Origin: Spinacia oleracea
Taxonomy: Eukaryota > Streptophyta > Magnoliopsida > Caryophyllales > Amaranthaceae
Direction of reading: 5' to 3'
DNA: 64,000 bases
NCBI RefSeq assembly: GCF_020520425.1
Contig: NC_079489.1
Coordinates: forward strand, 22,468,001 to 22,532,000
The notes under the pieces were generated by a model. It was given only the letters and a program-made list of their open reading frames with translations. It was not told the origin of the DNA and did not search any database. Positions 1 to 13,000 of the stretch are shown here, in pieces; position 1 is the stretch's first letter; the number at the start of each line of letters is the position of its first letter. Made by a program: the position numbers and the translations under genes.

Positions 1-490
1 ACGTTACTTTCTAAGCGAATTCCCACCATAATGTCCACGTCAGCAAGGGAGAAATAGAAGTAATTTTTTTTCCCCGGTTCAGCGTTGAACCGCCATCTGA
101 GATAGCGGTTTCGTTTTAAAGCAAACCGCCATTTGAGATGACGGTTTGCTTTAAAACATAACGGGGGTACGGTAAGTGTTTGTTTTGGAAGCTCACTGTA
201 AGTTTTGATTTAGGGAATATATAAACGCGGTTTACTTAAACCGCTATCTCAGATAGCGGTTTACTTAAACCGCTATCTCAGATAGCGGTTTACTTAAACC
301 GCTATCTCAGATAGCGGTTTACTTATGTCAACCGCTACCTGAGATAGCGATTTAGTGCCGCTTTGTTAAAAAAAAAAAAGACCTGTTTTAATGCTGACAT
401 GGACAGTATGGTGGGAATTAAGTTAGAAAGTTGCGCATTTTGGAAATTTGACGTTCTTTAAACAATATCGAAAGAAATCGCTAGTAAATA
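1..490. repeat. Foldback-like inverted-repeat element, copy 1 (left end cut by window)
   Basis: Near-inverted ends are visible: TTCCCACCATAATGTCCACG near 20-39 matches the reverse complement of the segment at about 392-417. The interior is a series of short palindromes of the type CCGCyATCT-n-AGATrGCGG. The same ends and palindrome type recur at 31843-32310. Similarity continues beyond the right inverted repeat to about 485 (AAAGAAATCGCT), so the true terminal repeat is longer than the obvious 27 bases and the left end lies outside the window. No coding capacity is seen. The class is not certain; foldback or Mutator-like MITE is my best guess. Confidence 0.7.
238..350. repeat. Tandem array of palindromic 25-mers, period 29
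   Basis: Three perfect units lie at 238-262, 267-291 and 296-320. Each has 12-base arms (AAACCGCTATCT and its reverse complement) around a single central C, and they are joined by ACTT. A fourth, degenerate unit follows at about 328-352. Two further degenerate palindromes of the same type lie at about 86-112 and 122-149. Each unit could form a hairpin. The array is part of the foldback-like element and has no CRISPR character. Confidence 0.9.
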
Positions 491-1081
491 AGAATTTGTG
501 TTTGATAAATACATTTAAATCAGACATATGTTAACATAACTTCATATCCAATGTCAAATTTAATTCTTATATAAACACATGATAAATCGACTGAAATCAT
601 AAAAATTAATCGACAGAGAAAAGGGTGAAGAATCAAATCATACAACACATCATAAATTAACTTCAATATACTTCAAAAAAAAAAATTGGAAGTTTAAATT
701 TTTTGTGAAAAATTTATGAAAACAAAAATCGATAAATTGTTAGAAACTGAAGCTAGCCGTCATAAATGTTTCACTCTCCCTAACAAAAATTAGCTTTCCT
801 CGCATAAGCACAGGGAGAAAGAGAGGGAGAAAGGGCAGACGAATCAGAATTCATAAGCATTATTCATTTTCAACACTTCTCAACCAAACTTCCATAAACC
901 TTTGCTTTTCCAACAAAAATCACTATAATTCAACAAAAACAACTCACAAATTAATCCAAAACTTGTTTTTAGGGCAAACCAAGGTATCAAAAATCAATCG
1001 AAAACTAAAAATTCCCTCTTTCCTTTGCTGTTCTTACATTCATTTAATTGAATTAATCGTGGGATTTTTTTGCAAAAAGCA
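491..1081 (+). promoter_or_regulatory. UPL7 upstream region and probable 5' UTR
   Basis: AT-rich DNA between the foldback element and the UPL7 start codon. A purine-rich stretch (GGGAGAAAGAGAGGGAGAAA, about 811-830) looks like plant 5' UTR sequence. No TATA box or start site can be fixed by eye, so the promoter call rests on position only. Confidence 0.4.
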
Positions 1082-4000
1082 ATGTTTTTCTCGGGCGATC
1101 CATCTACTCGAAAACGGGTTGATTTAGGGGGGCGGAGTTCCAAGGAGAGAGACAGACAAAAGCTTTTGGAGCAAACTCGGTTGGAGCGGAATCGTCGATT
1201 GTTTCAACGCCAGCAGAATTCTGCTGCTACCAAAATTCAGGTTTGCTTGTTTTAATTTGTAGATTATTATGTGTAAATTGGTGTTGATTAGGTTGAGGAA
1301 CTTTGATGGGTTTTAAAAGTTGATTGTTGCTTGTTTTTGCATTTTATTTTGGTGGATGAGTGATGAATGAATCAAGATAGCACTAGGTTATGCTGTAATA
1401 TATAATGGGCAGTCAATGTTGTTGTTATGTTATTGTTTTGGGTTGAATGAATCATATCTGTAATGCCTCTTATGGTGTGATCCCGTGCTAGTCAGAGGCT
1501 CAGTTCGTACTTCTTTTTTAGTTCTTTTTCAATATATCTACATGTCAGTACCTCAGAGACTTGAAAAATAAGCTTCCTTTGGACGGAAGTAACCTTTTAT
1601 TTTCGCTCTACTGTTGCACAGCATCTACCCCTTGGTCTTACTGAGCAAGTAATGTTGTTTAGAATTCTTGAAGAGCATAGCAGTGAGCTCAATCAATGTC
1701 TGGAAGATTGGGGCTACCGCTTTGCCTGCGGCCTTTTAGGAAAGCTAAAATGCTAACCTGTATTTTTAAGGATAATGATAAGTCTTTAAGAGGAACCTTG
1801 CACTTTCTAATAGCCACAGCAAAGTGCTCCAGACTATTTGTCTATTTTAGCTAGTTCCATAAGCTCTTAAGAAAAGAAAAAGAACACCTTGAAAAATAAT
1901 ACAAAAATGATACTTCCTCCATTCAAATAATATTGCACCATGGAGAGAGTGCGTGAGTTAAGATAATGGGAAAAGGGAAGAGGGAGAAAGACAAAATATA
2001 CCAACTTACCCATGTGATTGCAAGAATTAACTAAATCAACAAGTATTAACAAGGGTATATTGAGTATTTGTAGTAGGAAGTGAGGTATTTGATTCCTAAA
2101 ATGTGTTTGTTGCAATATTTATGAAACTCCTTTAAAAGGTAAATGGTGCAACATTACTAAAACCGAGGAAGTATTATAATATTATTATGCAGCAAAACAT
2201 CAAATGATCGTCCTTAGGCTCATTGTTAGACTTGATGAGCCACTTCTGATATGCATACTTTTCTGTTTTCATATGCTCATGTTGCTTATTTCAAGAATGG
2301 TTTTTTTCTTTTCCCTTTTTAATTCAGTATGATTGGTAGTCCAAATGAGCTGCAAAGGCTTGTTGTAAGTATTTTTTGATCATTACGTGTTCACTGATTG
2401 CAGAAATTCTACAGAGCCTGGAAGGCTGTTCAAGTTGAACATGATAAAGTGCGAGAAAAGTTTTTCATTACATATGGGAAGCGCTGCCAGAATGTTGGCA
2501 GGTAAATAACTAAATATGATATTTGTTTACTTCAATTCCCCTGTTCTTTCTATTTTATGTATCCTTGGTTGAATCTTTTTCTTTGACGGGACTTGGTTCT
2601 ACCTTATTTGTTCGAATCTTCATAAAGGGTTTTGTTCCATGTATAGGTTAAACCTTGTATTTGACTCTTTCCTCCCACCTGACCTTATGATGTACATTGT
2701 ATGTTTTGCTTCTTCAGACATTGTTTTGGTCCAGATTCAAGGTTTCTCTGTGAATTACTGTTTTTCTTCAACCCAAGAAATGGGGGTGACCTTTTTGCTC
2801 TTTCGGAGACTTGTCGACTACTTCAGCATTTTGCTCAAGATACTGGTGAATATTTGATTATTCTTTTGTCCATTAGTTTCTCGTCTTCTTGCTTTCATGC
2901 TTTGTTGTGGTTGCTCTTTGAAATTCGAAAGTATTTTGGTACTGCTCATTTATTTTTGTGGTTTTAACCGTGGATGCTTTTTATTGTTTATTATAGTATT
3001 AAAATGCTTATCATGCTCCTGTAATTATATATTGTGGCAGTTTTTATACCATCTCTGTTCCGTTTTGTTGTCCCATTTTTCTTTTTGCACAATTTCCAAT
3101 GCACATAATTAAACATCAATATCTCAACTTTCGCATTATAAAAAAGTTGATATTTTAAAACTACACATTGACACGAATCTGACAAGTTCACACACGACTA
3201 TTTTTTTCTTATAAATATATTGATAAATAGTCATAGTTAAATCTCTCTCTATATCTCTTCAAAACTAATATTCCACATGGGATAAAAAGGAATGGAGGTA
3301 GTATTATAACACTAAAACCTTATGTCGAATACTGGGTATTAGTGGAAAGGTAGAGTGGAAATAGATTAGAGAAGAAATGATTGGGGGTTTAGGTACTTTG
3401 GGTGTGGGATTTGGTTACTAGGTGTTTTACACTAATTTCACCCAAGCTTAGGTGTATGTAGATGCTGGGTTGTTCATGTGTGAATAATGAAGGCTTGGAT
3501 GATGATGCTAAAATTCAATTTATTATCTGTATGAGGCTTGGAAAGGATTTAAAATAATCAGGATGATTGGAAAAAAAAGTTAAGGGTACGAGAGCTTGTG
3601 TTGTACTTCCTGAAATTTTTTCTTTGATGCTGTCGTTGTTGCTTCCCTGCTTGGCTTTTTGTGTTGGAAGGTTTTCGGTTTAGTGCTTTTCTGGGATAGT
3701 TCATAGAACGTCACTAGAAGCGGTATAGCTTGTTAGACCATTTTCTCTTGATGACAGGATTATTCAGAAGTCTATGTGGTTTGTAGTCTGTGTTTTTTTA
3801 TTTTATCTTTGTACGTAGCTGCTGGAAGAACTGGGAAACTGTGTGGAAGGCCATGTATTGTTATCTGTTAAGTATACAGTTGCATATACCTTCGAGAAAT
3901 ACTTCAAGGAGGAGGCTATGTACTTTTTACTTTGAAGGGGGTAATGGTATATTGTTTCACTTGGACATTAACACTTTCTTCATTTTATTGTAAAGATAGA

Positions 4001-7000
4001 AATGAGATTTTATGATCAACAGCAATAAGGATTTTGTAACATACTTTTATTTGAAAAAGTTGGGATTGGAAATTGAAAGATAGATCTTACCACCTTCACC
4101 CAGAAATGGAGTTACATATACTGTATTGAGATTTGGAAAAGGCTGTCACATTCTCTTTAAAATAGTTGATTGGACTTCAAATGATGACCTTGCTTAGACT
4201 TGTGATTGGCAGAGTGTTGGAATGACCCAACTGCAATAATTAAAATGTCCTTAAAGTAAAGATATGTCATGTTCAGTGTTTAAAAAAGCGCGCTTAAGCT
4301 CTGAAATGCAAAGCTCTAGGGAAACACGTTTAACTAGGTCTGAGCGAAGCCCTGTGATTAAGCGCATGAAGTGCGCGAATTGCAAAAAGCGCGCTTTTTG
4401 GCGCTTTATTGAAATTCTTTTGTTTTTTTTATTACTTTACGTTCAAAGCTTTTTTTATATGTTGTTATTGTGTTTTGGCCACTCCCTATTAATCATTAAC
4501 AATAGAAAGTAGGCCAAGAGTTCAAAAGAAAAGGAAAAAGAAGAAAAGAAGAAGACAACAGTCACATCAGCCAGCCCTAGCTTCTGGATAAACACTATGT
4601 TATATGCTTTATTTTTGTTAAAACAAAGAGTAATATATTTTTGGAAGCAAATCTGATGTTTATATATATTTGTGGTTATTTTAGTAAGATATGCATAATA
4701 ATAAAAAACCTTTAATTCTTAAAAAGTGTGCTTCAATTCGATGAAGCACGCACCTTGCGCTTTTGCGCTTAAGCTCTAGGACTCATATCGCTTTAGTGCA
4801 CTTTGCTCTTTTTTATACACGGGTCATGTTTTAACCATGAGGACGCTTAAATGTAAATTTATTAAAAGAAGTTAAGACCGTAAAAATATTTTGACACTGA
4901 GGAACTGTATATTAATGTCAATAAAAATATAGAAATGTTAGCAAAAGATTAGGTCTTGAACAAATTTCTTTGTTTTCAAATTTCTTTGAAGCAAAAGTAT
5001 GAGAAGTAGGGTATGTGTGTGAGAGATCCATTACTTTTCTAACTGTGACTGCATCGTTTAAGTTTCAACATGTTGCAACTGTTTATATATGTCAATAAAA
5101 AGATAGAGACGTTAGTGACAGATTAGGTCTTGAAAAAATTTCTTTGAAGCAGAGTATGGGAACTTGGGAAGTAGGTTATGTATATGAGAGATCCATTACT
5201 TTTCTAACTGTGAATGCATTGTTTAAGTTTCAGCGTGTTGCAACTGCTTAGTTTATAATTTGCAATCATAGTAGATGGATGTTCCATCTCTATTTGTTTC
5301 TTTTGCAATCAACGTGCTTATTTGGCTGTGCTAATAAGTTTGAACTCTTTTCAGGGGATGTCATTATATTATTTGCCGGCTTGGATTATTTATCAAACCA
5401 TACTCTGGTGGATCACAGGATGAAGCAACTGAGTTATGCGTGTATTCGTGCTGTTCATGCTAATAGGTTTGTTTGGCGATTTGGCTTCAGTATGTATTAA
5501 AGATAAAAATTTCCTATTGGGATTAATGTTTCTTAGGTGCAACTTGTGCATTTGAAATAAGGTGTTCTTGTTCTTTTCTTGCTTCTCTTCCTCTCCCATG
5601 AAAGATGAAAAAAATTGGAGATGTAGGATGAGGACAGATCCTCCCTGGAATAATGGTAAAAAGATTGCATGTGAAAAAGTAGGAGGAAAAATAAAATCAA
5701 AATTTGGCAAATGGTATCCCTGGAAATCACAAGCATGGTGTGGGAGTGTGGGACAGATGTCCTTTAATCCACATCATGTCTGCAAGAATAGGTTGACTCT
5801 AAGATAATGCTTATGGATCTTGGTGTCAGTTCATGTCCGTTGAATTGTTGCATGGTACATAGAGCCATAGCTTATACACAAATGTTTAGCCTTTGACACA
5901 CAGACTGCATAGTTAAAATAGGCATATGTATTTATTGTCTTATAGTTGGGGGATTACCTGCATAGTTAAAAGATGTTTTTTAATCCTTATTTTGTTTGTC
6001 TGAAATGTGAGGATTCTGTCTTTGTTTTCCGTCTTCAAATAACCATGACTTATTCGTGTCTAAAGAAACAAACCTTTTCATATTGATATTACAAATTAGA
6101 AAATTTTGTTAAGTTGCTAAATGTACTTACTCCATTTCTTTTTTACTTGCAACGCTTTGACTTTCTTGCTTGCCAATTCATAACTTGAACAACTAATATA
6201 TTTAATTATCAATAAGTTCAAAATAAAAAGTTGACATTTGGAAAATATACATGCAGGCGAATCTTACAAGATCTCACATGAATATGTTTTTCCTTAAGTA
6301 TGAATCATCATATATAAACAAAGTAGTATATGTAAATAGTGTAAAAACCAAAGTGTTGCAAGTAAAAAGAAACGGAGGAAGTATTTGTTGTGTAACATTC
6401 TTAGGATTGATGTACGTCTTCTAAATGGGATAAATAATTCTTTTTCCATCAATCTAAAATTAAACTGCTGTTTGAGTCAAATGGCATGAATGTTTCAATC
6501 CCAAACTTGTTTTTTTAGGATTTCTGGATTGTAGATTATATGGCTATCGAGACCCTTTATCTGGTGATTTAAAGCATATAAATAAGTTGCGGTTGTGGTA
6601 TTGCGGAAGCGGCATCTTACAGTTGTTATGGGACACTTAAGAATCTTGTTATTTTGTAAAGAAAGAAGTAAAAGACTAAAATTTTAGTATTATCTTATTT
6701 AATGAGTTAATTATATTGTATCAATACGTGTAAAGGATTTATCTGATTACAACAGCTAATACGGTAAGATAAAGGTCTATAATGGATGTTGTTGGTGTGA
6801 TTTAAACACATGTTGTGGAACAGAATTCACTGAACTGCAAGTTCAAATCCGTTATAGAATGGCCTTTATATGACGGGACGACATTGTTTTACTTCCGTGT
6901 TCTGACATTTATGCTTGATAATAGTGTGCACGTCACTTATCCTAAGAGGATAAAAAACCTAGTCCACACCTCTTTTTATTTTTGTTGAGCTTGACTTTGC

Positions 7001-10000
7001 TGCTGAAGTCTGTATGTGTATCTTTTTGGTAATTAAAATATTGTCTTGCGCCATAAAGGGGAAAAGATATGACTGACTTTAGGAAACCCAGGTTCACAGC
7101 TTTTTTATTTTTCTTACCTCTCATTTTCTCTTTGTTGGTTAAGCAGTGTGTTTATGGTTTTTACAAGATTATATGTACTGTGCGTATGGAATTGCTATGA
7201 GTGGATGTGAAGTCTCTTTTTTAGGGTGAAGGTTTTGTTAGCTCACATGACATTAAGTATCTACAATGTCTTTTTAGTTATGCTGATTCCGTGAGAGGGT
7301 TTACTTTATTATTGTCTTTCTCATTCTCTTTTTTTTTCCCCATATGCAGAAGCCAGTTCAAGAAACAACCATCCTGGTCAGAGTCCAACCTACATATCTT
7401 AACAGTTTTTTTGGAAGCTGTGGCGAAGTTGATTGATCCTGAACTTCCATGGGCTTGTGGAACAATTAGCTATCTTTTGCAAAGAAGTACCTTTACCTTG
7501 TTTAGAGAAATAACTCTTGCTGCCAAGGTATACATCCTTGTTACATCTCTAGAGCTGATGTCCTTTTTAATATGTTTTTGTACTCCTCTACTTGGGACTA
7601 TTGTCCCTTTTAATCTTTTATACATGCTAATCTTTTGAGCGTTATATTATTGGATGTTCTTATAGTGTAGTGACAATATTAACAAAGGGGAGGACCTTAT
7701 TACTAAGTAATGTCAAGCAATGTGAACTAATATCACTTTTTTTTCCTTTCTCTTAAACTATTTTACTTTTATTGCTCAGTAAAAAACAGTATTACAAGCT
7801 AAACAACAAAAAAGGCTAACAAGGGGGAGGAAACACTTAGTAAAGAAAGCCATCTAGGATTTCCCCCCTTTGCCGAGACCCAAAACAAACTACAACTCTT
7901 GCCTAACATTTCTGAGCTTTTTATACAAACATATCTACTGTAAACAACAATTTGAATCTCCTTAAACACCTGATATCACCGCAATGTTCTGGAACCAATG
8001 TTGATTCCTCTCCCTTTACACAAAGTAGACAGAAGAGAACAGAGCCATCCTATAAAGGGGTATGTCAAAAATAGAATAAAGCAAACTTGTTCAGAACTTT
8101 AAGAAACGGACTAAAATGGAAATTTTTAAGAACTTTAAGAAACGTAGGTAGTACTACAGTACTTTCCCTTAATTCCCCCCTATCTCAAAGTAAATATCCA
8201 TTGACTTTGGGTAGGTGAGAAAGAATGACATGTGGCTTCAGTTTCCTTTTTGAATGCCCAAATTTGTCTGTAATATATTGGTTTCATTGAAACCGTCTAT
8301 ACATAAATGTAAAGATGGATTTAGGGAAGTACCCAACTAAAGTTCTTGGCCTTTTTATTTCAGGAATATGAAATGAGAACTAAAAGTTTCCATTTTAGAT
8401 GCCCTATTTTGGAAGTTATATCCCATAAATGTAAGGATGGATTTAGGGAAGTGCACATCTAAAGTTCTTGGCCTTTCATTTCAGAAATATGAAATGAGAA
8501 CTGAAAGTTTTCGTTTTGGATGCCCTGTTTGGAAGTTATATGTGTGATGGAATAAAATTCTTGGATCTACTGAAAGCACTTAGCCAAGGCGGTTATGTGG
8601 AAAGGGGGTGGGGAAGATTGTTTCCTTTGTGAGAGGGAGGGATGTAAGATTGGCTACCTTTTTATTCCATCTTTTGGAGAATTTTCAATGGGTTTGTTGC
8701 TAAAATTGTTACTCTTCCTTGGCCCTTGCCTTCGTTTTAGACAAGGTCAATGTATTGCATTTTGCTGACTACTAATTATAATGTGCATGCATTATGTAGA
8801 TGAAGCTTCTTGTTCTTTTACGTTTCTTCACTTGTTATGTTTTCTTACAAGCGTCCTTTTTGGTGCGTTTTGTAGCAATATCTTAGATGCCTCCTCCAAC
8901 CTTGTACTTTTTTATGTCTATTTAGAAAGCTAAATGATGTGTTTTATGTTTTGAAGGAAAGTTCGAACTCTCAGAATATGATTGAAGTTTCTTCCTTGGA
9001 GCAAGTGATCACCTTAGTTATACCACATGTTGGCGAGAAGCCATGTGTGTGCCAAAATGCTGATCAATTGTGGAGCTTTTCGTCACAAATTCTTTCAATA
9101 CCGTTCTTGTGGCAGAATTTTCCTCACCTGAAAGAGGTAGGTTTGCTAAAATATTTGTTCCAAGTCCTCTAGTTAAGTTTGCATTTTATATCAAGGTGTT
9201 CTATCTTAAGTCAAGGGGCAAACGGAAACATTTACTGCATAAGCTTATACAAAGGGAAAAATTAGTATTATAAGGCAACTATCGTAAATCAAGACATGTG
9301 CTTATAGAAAAATATATATGCTTTGACCCAAACCAAGGGAATTATCAAGAACCCAATAAATTAGGTATCAAATTCCTCAGGGAAATATTTACATATTAAG
9401 TATCTGGGGCAATATATGACAATAATCACCAAATACCAATCAATCACGCACAAGTTGCCCCAAATTCTAATCAACCGGGCATATTTGGGTAGTATCAACT
9501 ATCAAGTAATTCAAATCAATCACTATATTCACCGAGTATCGGCCACTTCAGCTCGCAACATTCCTCCGTTTCGATATTATTGCACCATGTAGGTTTTGCA
9601 TAAGAATTTAGGTAATCGATAAAAGGGAGAGACCAAAAATACAAAATTCCCCATGTGATTGGAAGCATTAAAAAAAATCATCAAGTGTTAAATGCAAAAG
9701 TTATATTGGATATTTGTTGTGTGAAAGCAACTATTTGATTTCCTTAAATGGAGATGGTGCAATATTTGTGAAACTTCCTTAAAAGGTTAATGGTGTTGTA
9801 ATATTGGAATGGAGGAAATATATTGTTTTATATACCAACATAATATATTAATCCCGTGGTACTTGATCAACGCACTCATTAATTATTTCCATAAATTCTA
9901 TCAATTACATCCCCATTTGTAGTTTGTATTGCCCTTATTGCTCATTTGGACAAAAAAGAGAAACAATAATAAATGCTTAGTTAAATTCTATCGACGCACA

Positions 10001-13000
10001 CGTTTTAATATTAAACTCAAAAGAAAAAATATTTTTTTACAAATTTTTGATTTCCATAAATTCAATGCACGCATCACATGCATACAAGACTTCACAAATG
10101 TTCTAACTAGTCTCAGTGCCATTTAAAGTACCTCACCACATTCCCCCAGAGACTTGAATTAAACGAATACAGTTTTAGGTTGGAACTTATGATAAAAATG
10201 GCAGTCCTTTCTTATTGTCTTGCAATTCCATGTCTTGATTTTCCTATTGTAGTAATGCTTACATATTATCTTATGTCGCGGACTTGTGGGAGTTATGGTC
10301 TTCACCGACTCCTTTTTTAACTGGCTCTTATGTCTGATTCAAATGAGTTTTGTCCTAACTCCTAAGTTGCTTGTGGCACATGTGAATGTATGTTTCTATT
10401 TGTGGCTACAGTTCAATTTTGAGTTGGTGCTTTTTTTGTCTTTCCAGGTCTTTGCTAGACATCAGGTGTGCAAGCATTATGTGCACCAGATGTCATTGTT
10501 TGTGCGTAGTCAGACTAAAAGTCTACCAAAAGATGTCTCAGCTGAATATCCAAGCTATGCTTGCCTACTTGGAAACATATTAGAAGCATCTGCACTTGTT
10601 CTATCGGAGGCTGACAGCTCATTTGAAATGGTATTGATGTTAAAATTTTATTTAGACTCCTGTGTTTTCCACACCCTCTTCCACTCCCCACAAATATAAT
10701 GTTATATTTGTATGTTGTATGCAAATGCATTACTGATCTAGTTTTTACGGTTGCGATTGATCTGTTTTTCTCTATTTATTTTGGGTGTGTATAATTCCTT
10801 GGTTGAATGAAAATGTCATTGTATAATTCGTTGGGTGTGCTTTGTATGTCAAACTTTTTAAGCTGTATAGATTAACCTTTTTTTTAAGGTTATGCAGATC
10901 TATCGTGTTTCCTTCTAGTGTGAAGATGCGGAATAAGTCTAATACGATAAAGTCCTCTGGTTTATATGAACATCATTCTGTCATTATCTTTCAGGCTGTT
11001 GATTTAGCAGCAGTGGCGACATTTTTGCTGGAGATGCTCCCTCCTCTAAAATCAGTCAGTAGAGAAACCAATGAGAGTATGGTTTTCTTAGCTTAATCCA
11101 AGTTACTATCGTTTACATTTTTCTGTTTTTTCACTGTGTGTCTACTATGGGATTCCTTTCCTTCTTTTATTAATGATCATTTTACTTCTCCAAGTGTGTT
11201 GAAATGAAACGCTCTTCTGTCAGTGTTTCAATTGCTTGTGTAACTCATATTATATTTTGCAACCTTATTCAGATTCTGCTATGGAAGATGAGGAAATGGT
11301 CGATGTGGAAGAATATAATGGAAATGTTTTAAGCAAGGATTTGGAATCCCAGATATCTAATGCGATAGATCCACGATTTCTTCTGCAATTGGTGTGGTTT
11401 TTAGCTTTCCTAATATCCTTTATTTTACCTATTTTTTTTGCACAGCTTCTGGAAGTCGCGCATATCCCATTTTTTATCACAAAAAGTAACTCTTTTTTAC
11501 TTGCAGGTCAACGTTTTGCTGGGAGGAATTCCTTCATTCACTCAAAAAAATAGTCCTGATGATAGAGAAGTGATAGCTGTTGGGACAGCATGTGCTTTCC
11601 TGCATGTGACTTTTAACACTTTGCCCCTTGAACGCATTATGACAATCCTAGCATACAGGACTTCTCTTGTACCTGTTCTTTGGAGTTTTATGAAGCGGTG
11701 TCATGAGACTCAGAAATGGTCAATTGTGGCAGAGCGATCTACTTATTTGACAGAAGGTGTACCTGGTTGGCTGTTACCTCTGGCTGTTTTCTGCCCTGTT
11801 TACAAGTAAGCTGCCCGTTATATGGCGGTGTTTCTGGCTTATTGTCTCCATTCAGTTTGCTTCCTTCTGTGAGATGATGGAGTATTATTTATCCCTATGA
11901 CCTTTTCACTATTTCCATGTATATTACTGCTATTATCTTTTATCCCGTCTTTCTACATTTTAAAGTTCACTTCAAAAAAAGAAAAAATCCCTTCCTTTCT
12001 CTGTGGATCTTTCCAAATGCTCATGTTAATTATTTTCTTCACCTATCCTCATGTTTGGTTGTCTTACTTGTTTATGTGTTTACACATCTCTGTTTTGTAG
12101 GGTCCATTGGATAAAAAACTTATGTCATATAGCTTAAGAACTTAAGATCATACTGGTTATTGCTTTGACCTAATGTGATAAAATCTGAAGTGTAATGTTT
12201 TTGAATTGGTCTGAAGATGCCCAAGTTGGAAAAACTTGTATGTTTATTCTCCCTTGATCAGTGAATTTCTTTTTTTCCGTCTTTCTTTTAAAAGAAAGGC
12301 TCTCTGATGTTTGTTACCCATTTATTGAGGAGGACCTATGTCAGGACTTCATAGAATCAAATTCTGTTTTCTATTACACTCTACTTATTATTCCTGCTGG
12401 ATTATGCGAGAAACTGGAACGAAGTTACGAAGTTAGAAGTTACATTGACCTCTATCCAAAAAAAAAGTACATTAGCTTTTAGGATTTCACAGGAAAACTT
12501 TCAGACTTTCAATTACCTTTATCCTTATCATAACATCCAAAATATACTACTACAACCTTTCATCACATGCTGATTGCAAAATCATTCCTTGTTTTCAAGT
12601 TAAATTGAAAGCACTTATTTCTCTTTGTGAGATTTTATCTAATTGATCTTTGAGTGATTCGGTTTCTGTAGTATATTTCTTGAGAAAACTTCTTTTGTTA
12701 GACATTTAATCACAGCAGATTCACGAAGTTTAAAACACAGACAAATAGAATGTTAAATATTGAGAATAAATCATGCAAAGGATCAATAGTTTTTTACTTT
12801 GTTTCATACATAAATTGATAGAACTATAGAAGTAGCTTTAACTTGTATCTGCCAGTAATCCTGGCATGGATTATGCTTTATTATAAGGGCTAAATCATTG
12901 TACATCATTGTTTATTGGTTCAAAGTTTCTAATTTTATCAAAATTCAGATACAATATTAATTACGCGTTAGATTTCTCTACTTTTTCTTTGTCCTGGTAC

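Noticed and set aside
238-320. CRISPR-like array
   Set aside because: Repeats have a regular 29 bp period, but the 'spacer' is a constant ACTT and the units are palindromes in a plant transposon-like element. No cas genes; nuclear plant DNA.
5393-5710. 105-residue minus-strand open frame
   Set aside because: Antisense to UPL7 exon 4 and intron 4, no domain; a chance frame.
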